Of a stretch of DNA of 64,000 nt, positions 1 to 9,735 are shown one piece after another (position 1 is the stretch's first letter; every line of letters starts with the position of its first letter). The notes below the pieces were generated by a model that searched no databases, was not told the origin of the DNA, and was given only the letters and a program-made list of their open reading frames with translations. Origin of the DNA: Bacteroidales bacterium (GTDB taxonomy: Bacteria; Bacteroidota; Bacteroidia; Bacteroidales; Marinifilaceae); contig SUWY01000001.1 of assembly GCA_015061245.1 (NCBI GenBank), forward strand, positions 124,001 through 188,000. Reading direction: 5' to 3'. The position numbers and the translations under genes were made by a program.

Positions 1-60
1 CAGTGTTGCCACTGCTACCGAACCCATTACAATATTTTTAATAACTTTTGTTATTGCCAT
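1..60 (-). CDS. N-terminal fragment of a secreted or lipoprotein-like protein, truncated by the window edge
   Basis: Reverse complement of 60..1 reads MAITKVIKNIVMGSVAVATL, a plausible signal-peptide start; the rest lies outside the window. Confidence 0.4.
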   Translation of the reverse strand, partial: MAITKVIKNIVMGSVAVATL

Positions 61-80
61 TGTATATTGTTTTTGCTCAA

Positions 81-2069
81 TTATTTTTTGATAAGTGTTA
101 TTGCAAATCCACCGCCCTGAGCCATGTGAATGTCAAGTTTTGTAGATTTGTTGATGATCTTCTTCTCTGACTTGTAGTCGTAAGCGTACTTGTCTGCATT
201 CTTACCATCGGTGAAGATTGTAGCCTCGTAGTCGCCCTCGCCCAAGAATGAGAAGTCAACTGTAATGTTGCGGCTGTTCCAGTCGGTCATACCTCCAACA
301 TACCAGTTGTCGCCAGCCTGACGAGCAGTTACAACATACTCAGCCATCTTACCCTGTGGGATGATAGTTTTGTCAACAACTGTTGGAATAGACACAATGA
401 AGTCAACGCACTCCTGCTCATTCTTGTATGCAGTTGGAGAGTCTGCCAACATTACAAGTGGAGAGTCGTAAACAATATATGTAGCCAATTGGTGACAACG
501 GGTTCCCTGAGTCATTGGGTCATTGTAGATTGGACGGAAGTTCTCTTTTGATGCATTGTTCATTCCACCCTGTGTGAAATCGACAGCACCGCATAGGATA
601 CGGATGAATGGAATAGTTACATCGTTCTCAGGCATATCTTTGATTGGTTGCCACTTAGCCTCCTCCATTCCGAATACAGCCTCGTAGTTTATAATGTTTG
701 GATATGTTCTGCTCATACCTGTTGGTTTGTAGTATCCGTGGTAATCTACAGTCAAGTGGTATTTAGCACATGTCTCTGCAATTCTGTATGCCATCTCTGT
801 TGCAGTTTGATCGTCACGATCCAAGAAGTCAATCTTAAATCCAACAATTCCCATATCAGAGTACTTCTGACATGCAGCCTCTAACTGCTCATCCAATACG
901 TTGAATACTGTCCAAAGGATAATCTCAACATTCTTAGACTTACCGTATGCAACAAGCTCCTCAAGGTCAATCTCAGGGATGATTGTCAACATATCTCCGC
1001 TCTTTGGGTTGTACCAACCCTCGTCAAGTACGATATACTCAATACCGTTCTCTGATGCGAAGTCGATATAGTATTTGTAGGTCTGTGTATTGATTCCAAC
1101 CTCGAAATCAACTCCATATACACCCCAGTCATTCCACCAGTCCCAAGCAACTTTTCCACCTTTAATCCATGAAACATCGCCTATTCTGTTTGGTGATGAC
1201 AAAGAGTAAACCAAATTGTTTACAGGAAGTTGAGTGTCGTTCTCAGAGATTGCAATAACTCTCCAAGGCAAGTTACGCTTACCTTGAACCTTGGCAATGT
1301 ACTCCTCGGTCTCGGTAACGTATGATTGCTGACGCCAATCATATTTTGCCATTGATTTTGGATAGTTTGCAAACTCAGCCTTCAAGCTCTTGTTGGCAGG
1401 CTGTGCCATTACGAACATTCCAGGATATGACTCCAACTCAGCCTCGGTGATAACCATCTTTGCACCATTTCCGCAATCTACTGCGATTGGGAAGAATGCC
1501 AAAATCTCATCGTTAGCCTCGCTGATAGGAGTTACCTGATAGTTGTTCTGGAATGCCATTGCAACCTGCTTTCTTGGGTTGGTTGAGTGTGACAAATATA
1601 CGGTGTTGTCGCTTGGCAATGTGAAGTCTGCCAACTCGTCGTAGATAATCACCTCGCCTTTTTTGTCAAGTGAGTAGCAGTATGCAACTCCCTCATCATA
1701 GATGCGGAAGATGATATTGTAACCTGCGTATGTAGATACAGTTACCTCAGTGTAACCACCTGTCTCGTAGCTCTTTTGACGGTACAATGGAGCAACGATG
1801 GTCTCCGATGCAACGCTCTTTGACTTGATAGATTTGATAGCGCCCTTTGACCAAGTATCTTTGGTTAATTTCAAAGAGATTGGCGATGGAGCCAAAATTG
1901 TCTCGCCATTCAATGTGATAGAGTATTGAATGTGCTCGCCACCATTAATTGTAACGCCGATTTTCTTGTTGGGAGAGTAGTAGCTCTTTCCTTCGGGTGC
2001 GCTCATAGCAAAGACAGATGCTCCGGCAATAAGCATTGCTGTCAACCCGCATAAGAATTTTTTAATCAT
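81..2069 (-). CDS. Glycoside hydrolase family 97 (SusB-like alpha-glucosidase/alpha-galactosidase)
   Basis: Full-length ORF with GH97-like architecture (SPNKKIGVTI N-terminus, WDWWNDWGVYGVDFEVG, VLDEGWYNP, GFKIDFLDRDDQ). Start set at MIKKFLCG, with signal peptide, rather than the longer ORF start. Confidence 0.9.
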   Translation of the reverse strand: MIKKFLCGLTAMLIAGASVFAMSAPEGKSYYSPNKKIGVTINGGEHIQYSITLNGETILAPSPISLKLTKDTWSKGAIKSIKSKSVASETIVAPLYRQKSYETGGYTEVTVSTYAGYNIIFRIYDEGVAYCYSLDKKGEVIIYDELADFTLPSDNTVYLSHSTNPRKQVAMAFQNNYQVTPISEANDEILAFFPIAVDCGNGAKMVITEAELESYPGMFVMAQPANKSLKAEFANYPKSMAKYDWRQQSYVTETEEYIAKVQGKRNLPWRVIAISENDTQLPVNNLVYSLSSPNRIGDVSWIKGGKVAWDWWNDWGVYGVDFEVGINTQTYKYYIDFASENGIEYIVLDEGWYNPKSGDMLTIIPEIDLEELVAYGKSKNVEIILWTVFNVLDEQLEAACQKYSDMGIVGFKIDFLDRDDQTATEMAYRIAETCAKYHLTVDYHGYYKPTGMSRTYPNIINYEAVFGMEEAKWQPIKDMPENDVTIPFIRILCGAVDFTQGGMNNASKENFRPIYNDPMTQGTRCHQLATYIVYDSPLVMLADSPTAYKNEQECVDFIVSIPTVVDKTIIPQGKMAEYVVTARQAGDNWYVGGMTDWNSRNITVDFSFLGEGDYEATIFTDGKNADKYAYDYKSEKKIINKSTKLDIHMAQGGGFAITLIKK

Positions 2070-2086
2070 AGTTGTTTGTTTATTTA

Positions 2087-4522
2087 TTATTGATTTACTT
2101 TCCACTCAATGATTCCTGCAGAGTTGCCTGGTTGCAATTTTGCAGCAATTCGTAAACCTGTGGTTGTTACAGGCTTAAATGATAGATGGTTGTACATATC
2201 TCTTTCAACTCCATATTTGTCGTTGGTCTCAACCTCTCTCCACTTTTTACCATCTTTGTAGTATAGTGTCCAATACTCTGGAAGTTTGTAGTTTCCATCG
2301 TAGTGGTCAAACTCCAACCAATATACATCGACACTTGAAACCTGAGTTGGTTTCTCAAACTCATACTCAATAGTTTCAACAGTTCCTGAGGTTCTCCACC
2401 AGAAGTGATATGGCTTCGAGATATCGGCAGAACTCTTTGGTTCCCATTGGTCATTAACTCCATACATTGCCTCGTAGTAGGTCTCTGAGGCCTGTGCATC
2501 GTTCTGGATAGGAACGTGTACAATGAACGATGTTGCTTTGCTTGCGATTGTCGGCTCGGGAGTAGGTTTTGCATACTCAGCACTCTCAGGAATCCACACA
2601 ATCATCTCACTCTTGCCACGGTTGTTCCATGTAGAGTATGGAATTGCAGTTACCTGCTCTTCACTCTCGGTTCCGTCGGCATTCAAACGCATTGCAGTTG
2701 TCTTTAAAACTACAACTCCGTTCAATAAATTACCCTCGAACTCTTCGGTAAATTCGGCATTCTCAGGAATATATTTGTTGAATACATGCTCGTCGCCCTG
2801 ATCTTTTCCCTCAAGACAATATACAATAGGACCGCGCTGGATTGCCAATAGGCCTCGATCATCATATACTGAGTCACAGGCTCTTACACGACGAACCTCC
2901 ATAGGGAACTCAAGTTCTACTTTATCTCCGCTCTTCCATGTGCGGTTAATAGTAATGTAGCCGTCATGAATATTCAGATTTGCATTTTTCCCATTAACCT
3001 TTGCGCTATATTTTACAGGCGAATCTGTGTATGAATACAACTTTGTTGCAACAGGGTATTGTGTTACCCAATCAGGAATACGGAAGCGGATAGCAAACTC
3101 GCCCTCGGTTTCCGGCTCAATCTTAAACTCAATATTTCCACTCCATGGATATTGTGTGAACTGAGTCATTTTCACTTTGTTAGACGAGGTCTCAATCTCT
3201 GCCTCACTCTGGGTATATAGGTTTACATAAATGTCATTCTCCTGGGTTGCATACATATAGTGAGGGATTGATGCAACAAAGCGTGTTACGTTACCCGGAC
3301 AGCATGCACAACCAAACCACTCGGCACGGTCATGTTGTCCCATAGACTCAAGAGGATTATCGTAGAAGAAGCGGTCTCCACTTAGAGAGACACCTGCCAT
3401 CACTCCGTTATAGATTGCACGCTCAACAATGTCGGCATATTTTGAGTCTCCTGTTGCAAGGAACATTCTGTAGTTCCAATATACATTGGCAATAGATGCA
3501 CAAGTCTCGCAGTAGTTGGTCATATTGTGCAACTCATAGTTTGGTCCAAAGCCCTCGCCTTGCGGACGTGAACCCATTCCACCGGTAATGTATAACTTTT
3601 TGCCTGCCATATTCTCCCAAATGCGGGTTAGGGCATCGAAGTATTCGGTATCATTTGCAAGTGATGCGTAATCTGCAACACCTGAGTATAGATAACCTGC
3701 ACGTACAGCGTGTCCAACTATCTCTTCCTGCTCCAAAATTGGCATGTGATCCTGGCTGTATATGCCGGGTGCACGTCCATTACTCAATCGACCGGTCTCC
3801 TCTACAAAGTATTTTGCTTGATCCAGGTACTTTTGGTCTCCGGTAACTTTGTACAATTTGCAAAGTGCCATCTCGATGATAGGGTGTCCTGATGGGTATT
3901 TAATCTGGCCCTCGCCCAATCCGAATGTCTCGCAGATGAGGTCGGCATTCTTTATTGCAACATCGAGTAGTGTGCGTTTGCCTGTAGCCATGTAGTGGGC
4001 AACTGCAGCCTCGTAGAGGTGTCCGCTGTTATATAGCTCGTGGCTGTTCATCTTCTCCCAACGCTTTGTTCCCCACCAACCTGATAGTCTGTAGCATTTG
4101 TTGGTTACGCAGGTGGTCAAATAGCCGTCGGGCTCTTGTGCCATTGCAATAAGGTTAATTACACTATCAAGATAGTGGTCGAGTTTCTCATCGTATTTTA
4201 CAGCAAGAGAGTATGATGCACCCTCGATAATCTTATATGGGTCGGTGTCGTCGAATGAGTAGTCGCCTTTGTGCTCGCCCTTCTTTAATCCGGCAGCAAT
4301 AGCGAAGTTGTCGAAACGACCATTAATTTCGCATTGATAAAATGCAGATGGGATAGATACAGTTCTGTTTGTCTCAATTCTGGGAGTCCAGAAGAGATCG
4401 TGGAAGTGAACATTGGTAAATGACACCTCATTGATAGGAGCATTCGGTTTTTCCCAACTGTTACAGCTTGTAATAGATAGGAATAGCGCAGCACCCAAAA
4501 TGAATTGTTTGCCGTGTTTCAT
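2087..4522 (-). CDS. Glycoside hydrolase family 127 (beta-L-arabinofuranosidase-like, DUF1680) lipoprotein
   Basis: 811 aa with lipobox SITSCNS and GH127-like motifs (YLYSGVADYASL, ETCASIANVYWNYRM, CACCPGNVTRFVASIPHYMY). Confidence 0.9.
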   Translation of the reverse strand: MKHGKQFILGAALFLSITSCNSWEKPNAPINEVSFTNVHFHDLFWTPRIETNRTVSIPSAFYQCEINGRFDNFAIAAGLKKGEHKGDYSFDDTDPYKIIEGASYSLAVKYDEKLDHYLDSVINLIAMAQEPDGYLTTCVTNKCYRLSGWWGTKRWEKMNSHELYNSGHLYEAAVAHYMATGKRTLLDVAIKNADLICETFGLGEGQIKYPSGHPIIEMALCKLYKVTGDQKYLDQAKYFVEETGRLSNGRAPGIYSQDHMPILEQEEIVGHAVRAGYLYSGVADYASLANDTEYFDALTRIWENMAGKKLYITGGMGSRPQGEGFGPNYELHNMTNYCETCASIANVYWNYRMFLATGDSKYADIVERAIYNGVMAGVSLSGDRFFYDNPLESMGQHDRAEWFGCACCPGNVTRFVASIPHYMYATQENDIYVNLYTQSEAEIETSSNKVKMTQFTQYPWSGNIEFKIEPETEGEFAIRFRIPDWVTQYPVATKLYSYTDSPVKYSAKVNGKNANLNIHDGYITINRTWKSGDKVELEFPMEVRRVRACDSVYDDRGLLAIQRGPIVYCLEGKDQGDEHVFNKYIPENAEFTEEFEGNLLNGVVVLKTTAMRLNADGTESEEQVTAIPYSTWNNRGKSEMIVWIPESAEYAKPTPEPTIASKATSFIVHVPIQNDAQASETYYEAMYGVNDQWEPKSSADISKPYHFWWRTSGTVETIEYEFEKPTQVSSVDVYWLEFDHYDGNYKLPEYWTLYYKDGKKWREVETNDKYGVERDMYNHLSFKPVTTTGLRIAAKLQPGNSAGIIEWKVNQ

Positions 4523-4525
4523 TGT

Positions 4526-4552
4526 TTAAGATCTTAATATATTCATGAATAT
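4526..4552. promoter_or_regulatory. Two adjacent perfect palindromes (TTAAGATCTTAA and ATATTCATGAATAT) in the GH127/ybaK divergent intergenic region
   Basis: Read directly: 4526-4537 and 4539-4552, separated by 1 bp. Confidence 0.45.
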
Positions 4553-4591
4553 TTATAGGTACAAATATATCTAAAATATTTTAAAATGGGG

Positions 4592-4599
4592 TATCTTTG
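4592..4599 (+). promoter_or_regulatory. Bacteroidota-type -7 promoter element TATCTTTG upstream of the YbaK gene
   Basis: Matches TAnnTTTG, 25 bp upstream of ATG 4624; no clear -33 TTTG. Confidence 0.5.
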
Positions 4600-4623
4600 T
4601 GCCATAAATTCAAAAGAGATTTT

Positions 4624-5103
4624 ATGGCACAAAAGATAAATAAAACGAATGCTGCACGCCTTTTGGATAAGGCGAAAATAGTTTATGAGCTTGTTCCGTA
4701 TATTGTTGATGAAGAGGATCTTTCTGCTACTCATATTGCAGACCAATTATCAGAGAATATTGAGCAGGTTTTCAAAACTCTGGTATTGAAAGGTGATAAA
4801 AGCGGCCATTTTGTATGTGTAATCCCTGGAGATAAAGAGGTTGATTTGAAAAAAGCTGCCAAAGTTTCCGGTAATAAAAGTTGTGATTTGATTCCAATGA
4901 AGGAGTTATTGCCGTTAACCGGGTATATTCGTGGAGGTTGTTCTCCTGTGGGAATGAAAAAACTCTTCCCGACATATTTTCATACTACCTGTCAGGATTT
5001 TGACTATATCTACGTGAGTGCAGGGGTAAGAGGTTTGCAATTGAAATTGAATCCAATGGAGTTGGTAAAGGTTGTGCGTGGAACTGTAGCGGAGCTGTAT
5101 TAA
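4624..5103 (+). CDS. ybaK: Cys-tRNA(Pro)/Cys-tRNA(Cys) deacylase YbaK/EbsC
   Basis: YbaK-family pattern (KTLVLKG...GYIRGGCSPVGMKK...YVSAGVRGLQLKLNP). Confidence 0.93.
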   Translation: MAQKINKTNAARLLDKAKIVYELVPYIVDEEDLSATHIADQLSENIEQVFKTLVLKGDKSGHFVCVIPGDKEVDLKKAAKVSGNKSCDLIPMKELLPLTGYIRGGCSPVGMKKLFPTYFHTTCQDFDYIYVSAGVRGLQLKLNPMELVKVVRGTVAELY

Positions 5104-6558
5104 TTAGCGTCTCCAGAATTCACGTGTAAACAATACCAATACAGTAAACATCTCTAAACGTCCAATAAGCATAAGGATAGAACAAAACATTTTTGATGGG
5201 GCGTTCATCCATGCAAATGTAGAGACCGGACCAACATTTTCGAAACCGGGACCAACATTGCTCAAAGCAGTTAATGTGGCACTAATGGCAGTAGTCCAAT
5301 CAGAATTTTCAAGGAGTGCATATAGAATAACACTTCCTGCCGTAAGGATAAGTACGTATAAAATAAAGAAATTCATAATAGAGTTTGTAACTTGGGGATG
5401 AACACCTTTGTTGTTGTATTTTACCAAAATAATTGCATTTGGATGGATGATTCTTTTCATGTCTGAAAAGATAATTTTTAGTACAATTAATCCTCTGATG
5501 CATTTTAATCCTCCCGCAGTCGATCCTGAACATTGACCGATAAACATGACAAATGCAAGTATAGGTAAAATAGCTCCCGGCCATAATAGATAGTTTTCTG
5601 TTACATAGCCGGTGGTTGACATAAGTGATACTATTTGGAAGAGTGATGCTCTAAAACTCTCCTCAAATCCGTACGTATTGTGTACGTATAGTATGGTGGT
5701 TGAAATTAGAGTTGTAACGCCTATAATGGCAAGGCAAAATTTACTCTCAGCATCTTTGAAGAGGTTCTTCCAATGTCTGCTGAACAATGAAAAAATTAGA
5801 GTGAAATTCAATCCTGCAACCAACATAAACAGAATAAGTACATATTGAATGTATGCAGAATCCCAAAAGGCAATGCTTGTATTTTTGGTGCTGAATCCTC
5901 CTGTTGAGAGAGCAGTCAAGGCATGGTTTATGGCGTCGAACCAATTCATGCCTCCAAATTTAAGCATGACGGTACAGATAAGTGTCAAGCCGATGTATAT
6001 TGTCCAAAATGATCTTGTAGTAAACGAGAATGTTGCACCTGTTTTGCTGTGAATGGGTGATGTGTCCTCTGCAATATATAGGTCGCGACTCTCAATACCT
6101 AAACTTGGCAATAGGGCTATAAATAGAGTGATTATACCCATTCCACCAAGCCATTGTGTTAATGAACGCCAAAATAGGGTGGCATGTGGTAGGGCTTCAA
6201 TATCATTAATGATAGTGGAGCCTGTGGTTGTGAATCCGGACATAGTTTCAAAGAAAGCATCTGCAAAGTTTGGAATATGACCGGACAGAATGTATGGCAA
6301 ACTTCCAAAGATGGTAAATAGTATCCATATAAATGTAACAATGAAGTACCCATCTTTACGAGTCAATGTCTTGTCATTCTGTTTGATGCCTGTAATCATT
6401 GCTGTTGCAACCCCTAGAATGATTGCAGCAGTATTTATGAATGCCCAAAAATCATCTTCGCCGTAGTAGAGAGCAACTAAGGCTGACATTATTACGAAAA
6501 AACACTCAATGTAGAGTAATTTTCCGCATATATTGATAATAAACTTGAAATTAATCAT
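5104..6558 (-). CDS. trkH: TrkH family potassium uptake protein
   Basis: Multi-TM protein with TrkH filter segments (MSGFTTTGSTI, LSTGGFSTKN, STTGYVTENY, LSNVGPGFENVGP). Confidence 0.93.
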   Translation of the reverse strand: MINFKFIINICGKLLYIECFFVIMSALVALYYGEDDFWAFINTAAIILGVATAMITGIKQNDKTLTRKDGYFIVTFIWILFTIFGSLPYILSGHIPNFADAFFETMSGFTTTGSTIINDIEALPHATLFWRSLTQWLGGMGIITLFIALLPSLGIESRDLYIAEDTSPIHSKTGATFSFTTRSFWTIYIGLTLICTVMLKFGGMNWFDAINHALTALSTGGFSTKNTSIAFWDSAYIQYVLILFMLVAGLNFTLIFSLFSRHWKNLFKDAESKFCLAIIGVTTLISTTILYVHNTYGFEESFRASLFQIVSLMSTTGYVTENYLLWPGAILPILAFVMFIGQCSGSTAGGLKCIRGLIVLKIIFSDMKRIIHPNAIILVKYNNKGVHPQVTNSIMNFFILYVLILTAGSVILYALLENSDWTTAISATLTALSNVGPGFENVGPVSTFAWMNAPSKMFCSILMLIGRLEMFTVLVLFTREFWRR

Positions 6559-7898
6559 TTTTGGAATAACTTAGTTACCTTTTTTGCAACGCTTGAAAGT
6601 GCGAATACAACCACTTGGTCGCCTGCCTCAATCTGGGTATTTCCTGTTGCAATATGTGCCTCTTCTCCACGAATAATACCTCCAAGGGTGGTGTTTTCTG
6701 GCAAATTCAAATCTTTGATAGGGCGTTTTGTGATATATGAACCCTCTTCGGCTTGAACCTCAAATACCTCTGCATCGGTAAAGTTTATGAATTTCAAGTG
6801 CTGGACATTCACATCAAGGGTGTGTCTGTAGATATATGATGCAGCAATCATCTTTGTATTGATGATTGTACCCAGTCCAATATTTTCGGCCAGATCAATG
6901 TAGTCAATATTCTCAACGCGAGCAATACTCTTTTTGACTCCCAGTTTCTTTGCCAAAAGGCTTGTAAGAATATTTGCCTCGGAGTTCTCGGTAAGACATA
7001 AGAATGCATCGGTATTTTTCAGGTTCTCTTCACGCAAAAGGTCCAAGTCTCTACCGTCGCCATTGATTACAAGGGTGTCTGTTAATTGGTCTGCAACCTG
7101 AATACAGCGCTCTCGATCCGGATCGATCAATTTAACCTTGTAGTGTTCTTGAAGTAGAGATGCTGCTTTAACTCCCAATTGAGTTGCACCCACAATCATT
7201 ATGGTTTTGATATCGAACGAGTTTTTGCCGCACAACTCAAAAACATCCTTTGCATCTTGAGGTTTGGTAACGATATATACAAGGTCTCCATATTTAAGGA
7301 CTGTATTACCTCGTGGAATGATAGTGTGGGTAGCACGCTTAATTGCTACAATACGGAATAGATCAGCTCCAAATTGGTTCGCCATTTCAATTAGGGACAT
7401 ATTGAGTATTAATGCGTTATCCCATAGTTTGATTCCCATTACCTGTAGCTTTCCGTCCGAAAATTCATGTAGTTGTCGGGAACCAATCTGTTTTAACGCA
7501 TTCTCAATCTCAATGGCTGCAAGGTTGTCAGGATATATAATCTCGTCAACACCTACGCTCTTCAGGTAATTTACGCTTTCGGCCTCAAGATACTCGCTAT
7601 TGTTAACTCTGGCAATGGTATGTTTAGCACCAAGCTTCTTTGCCATGATAGCAGCATTGATGTTCAGCTCTTCGGTAGGATTTACCGCGACAAACAAATC
7701 ACACTGATCTACAGCCACATCGCGTAGAACGCTCAACAAAATACATGAGCCGACCTTTGTGATTACCTCTAATTGACTCTCAATGTTTTCCAGTTTCTCT
7801 GCATCGGGATCAATAAGGGTAATTGTATGTTTCTGCCGACTTAGCATTCTGGCTAAGTGTGTACCCACGGCACCTGCTCCTGCTATAACTATATCCAT
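6555..7898 (-). CDS. trkA: Trk system potassium transporter TrkA, two RCK domains
   Basis: Two Rossmann/RCK halves (MDIVIAGAGAVGTHLARML; TIMIVGATQLGVKAASLL); overlaps trkH by 4 bp. Confidence 0.93.
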   Translation of the reverse strand: MDIVIAGAGAVGTHLARMLSRQKHTITLIDPDAEKLENIESQLEVITKVGSCILLSVLRDVAVDQCDLFVAVNPTEELNINAAIMAKKLGAKHTIARVNNSEYLEAESVNYLKSVGVDEIIYPDNLAAIEIENALKQIGSRQLHEFSDGKLQVMGIKLWDNALILNMSLIEMANQFGADLFRIVAIKRATHTIIPRGNTVLKYGDLVYIVTKPQDAKDVFELCGKNSFDIKTIMIVGATQLGVKAASLLQEHYKVKLIDPDRERCIQVADQLTDTLVINGDGRDLDLLREENLKNTDAFLCLTENSEANILTSLLAKKLGVKKSIARVENIDYIDLAENIGLGTIINTKMIAASYIYRHTLDVNVQHLKFINFTDAEVFEVQAEEGSYITKRPIKDLNLPENTTLGGIIRGEEAHIATGNTQIEAGDQVVVFALSSVAKKVTKLFQK

Positions 7899-7945
7899 CT
7901 CTATTCTCTTATCTAACTGCAAATATAAGACAGATTCCTAAAAAC

Positions 7946-9112
7946 TCAAAATTTATTAATGTATTTGGGTATAATTGTAAAAATGGTAAATGTCAGTATA
8001 TAGTAAATTATGATTGAGACCTCGCTCATAAATATGTTATCAATATATATGTTGATTGGTTCTAAAAGTTTCGTTATGCCTATTATAGTTTTACCCAAAA
8101 TATCAACACATCTACCTAATAAGGAGGATATAGGCGAGGGCACTATTAATGTAAAGAAGTCACAATAGAGTAGTAATGAGGTTAAGGGAATTACAAGGAT
8201 GTTTAGAATGAAACTATTTACGCTTGTTCCATGAAAATAGTAAATAGTTATAGGCATTGTAAGTAGTTGTGCAGCAACAGATACACTGATTGATGCTACA
8301 ATCTTTTTGGCAAATCTGTTTCCCTCTTTTTGAGCAGGAGCAAATATGGGAAAGATGAGTATGATTCCAATATATGCGGCATAGGATAGTTGAAAACTTA
8401 AATTGTTGATGTTGTTTGGTGCAATAATCAATGTAAAGAATGCGCAGGCAAGAATACCGTTCAATGAGCTAAAACTTTTGTTACATAATTCTCCGGTGAT
8501 CACATAGGTTAAAATGGAAGCAGCTCTTAAAACAGATGGAGGCATTCCAATGATAATGGCATAGATCCATATAAAAATAATGGCAATAACTTTGCTCTGT
8601 ATAATTCTGATCCGTAGAAGTTGAAGAACTTTTCTGGCCATAATATAGATTGCACCAACATGTAGCCCTGAGACTGCAACGATGTGCATGATTCCGCATT
8701 TTGCAAAGAGATTTTTTACCTCGTTAGTAAGTCCACTTTTATCTCCAAGGCAGATAGCATTGCTTAGAGCGCAAATAGTAGGGTTGCTAATGTTAAGTTT
8801 ATTCTTGTTAATAAGGTAATCTTTTAAGTTGCTAAAGGGTGTTATGTTTGAGAGTAAAGAGTCCAGTTCAAATAGTTCTGCAATATTAATAGAGTATGCT
8901 AATATGCCGATGAAGAAAATATAAAATGGAGTTGTGAATTCAATGATCTGAAAGTTATAAGGTTTTGTGAATTTGATGATTATCACGAAAGCAGAGGCAA
9001 ATAGATAAATCCAAACAGAGATATGGTTAGGGAAGAGTTCTCCTGCCATAATTCCTGCTATCAGTGACGGAAGCAAAAATAAAAATGGGAATCTGCGAGC
9101 TGTATCTATCAT
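7946..9112 (-). CDS. ComEC/Rec2-like competence-domain membrane protein (short form)
   Basis: Contains ICLGDKSGLTNEVKNLFAKCGIMHIVAVSGLHVGAIY, typical of the ComEC/Rec2 domain; 388 aa with no metallo-beta-lactamase domain. Confidence 0.85.
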   Translation of the reverse strand: MIDTARRFPFLFLLPSLIAGIMAGELFPNHISVWIYLFASAFVIIIKFTKPYNFQIIEFTTPFYIFFIGILAYSINIAELFELDSLLSNITPFSNLKDYLINKNKLNISNPTICALSNAICLGDKSGLTNEVKNLFAKCGIMHIVAVSGLHVGAIYIMARKVLQLLRIRIIQSKVIAIIFIWIYAIIIGMPPSVLRAASILTYVITGELCNKSFSSLNGILACAFFTLIIAPNNINNLSFQLSYAAYIGIILIFPIFAPAQKEGNRFAKKIVASISVSVAAQLLTMPITIYYFHGTSVNSFILNILVIPLTSLLLYCDFFTLIVPSPISSLLGRCVDILGKTIIGITKLLEPINIYIDNIFMSEVSIIIYYILTFTIFTIIPKYINKF

Positions 9113-9144
9113 AATATTGCAATTTAGATTGCAATATTATGATA
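9107..9144 (-). promoter_or_regulatory. Perfect 17-bp inverted repeat (4-nt loop) containing the start codon of the ComEC-like gene
   Basis: TATCATAATATTGCAAT-ttag-ATTGCAATATTATGATA; the ATG (complement of 9110-9112) lies in one arm. Confidence 0.75.
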
Positions 9145-9174
9145 AATAAATTTAAATATAAAATATTGAGGATT

Positions 9175-9732
9175 TTATTTTGCTCCTCGCACGCATTTAT
9201 ATCTACAGGTGCTCTTTCCTGTAGCAATATTTGTCAATTTGCTCTTTAGGAGTCTCTTTTTAAGAGGTGACAGGTGGTCTGTAAATACATATCCCTCCAG
9301 GTGATCATACTCGTGTTGAATGACCCATGCCTTGAATCCGCTGAATACCTCTTCGTGCTCCTCGCCGTTTTCATCCATGTATTGCATACGGATAGATTCA
9401 GGTCTTTTCACATATTCGTGAATTCCTGGAACACTTAGACAACCCTCTTCGCGTTCAATTAAATCTCCGAATCGCTCAACAATATGTGCATTGATAAACG
9501 CTTTTCTGTATCCGTTGCACTCGGGATCGTTTTCAGTAAATGCAGTTGTGTCAATAACAAACAGTCTGATATTCCTACCAATCTGTGGTGCTGCAAGGCC
9601 AACTCCATCGGCATGGTCCATAGTGTAAAACATATCTTCTATAAGAGTATCCAATTCGGGATAATCTTTCTCAATATCGCTGCTGATATTTTTCAATACC
9701 GGATGTCCGTATAGGTAAATAGGTAAAAACAT
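9175..9732 (-). CDS. def: Peptide deformylase
   Basis: Motifs GVGLAAPQIG, EEGCLSVPG and QHEYDHLEG. Confidence 0.97.
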   Translation of the reverse strand: MFLPIYLYGHPVLKNISSDIEKDYPELDTLIEDMFYTMDHADGVGLAAPQIGRNIRLFVIDTTAFTENDPECNGYRKAFINAHIVERFGDLIEREEGCLSVPGIHEYVKRPESIRMQYMDENGEEHEEVFSGFKAWVIQHEYDHLEGYVFTDHLSPLKKRLLKSKLTNIATGKSTCRYKCVRGAK

Positions 9733-9735
9733 ATC

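Noticed and set aside
2167-2601. 144-aa alternative-frame ORF within GH127
   Set aside because: Fully inside GH127 on the same strand and without family features.
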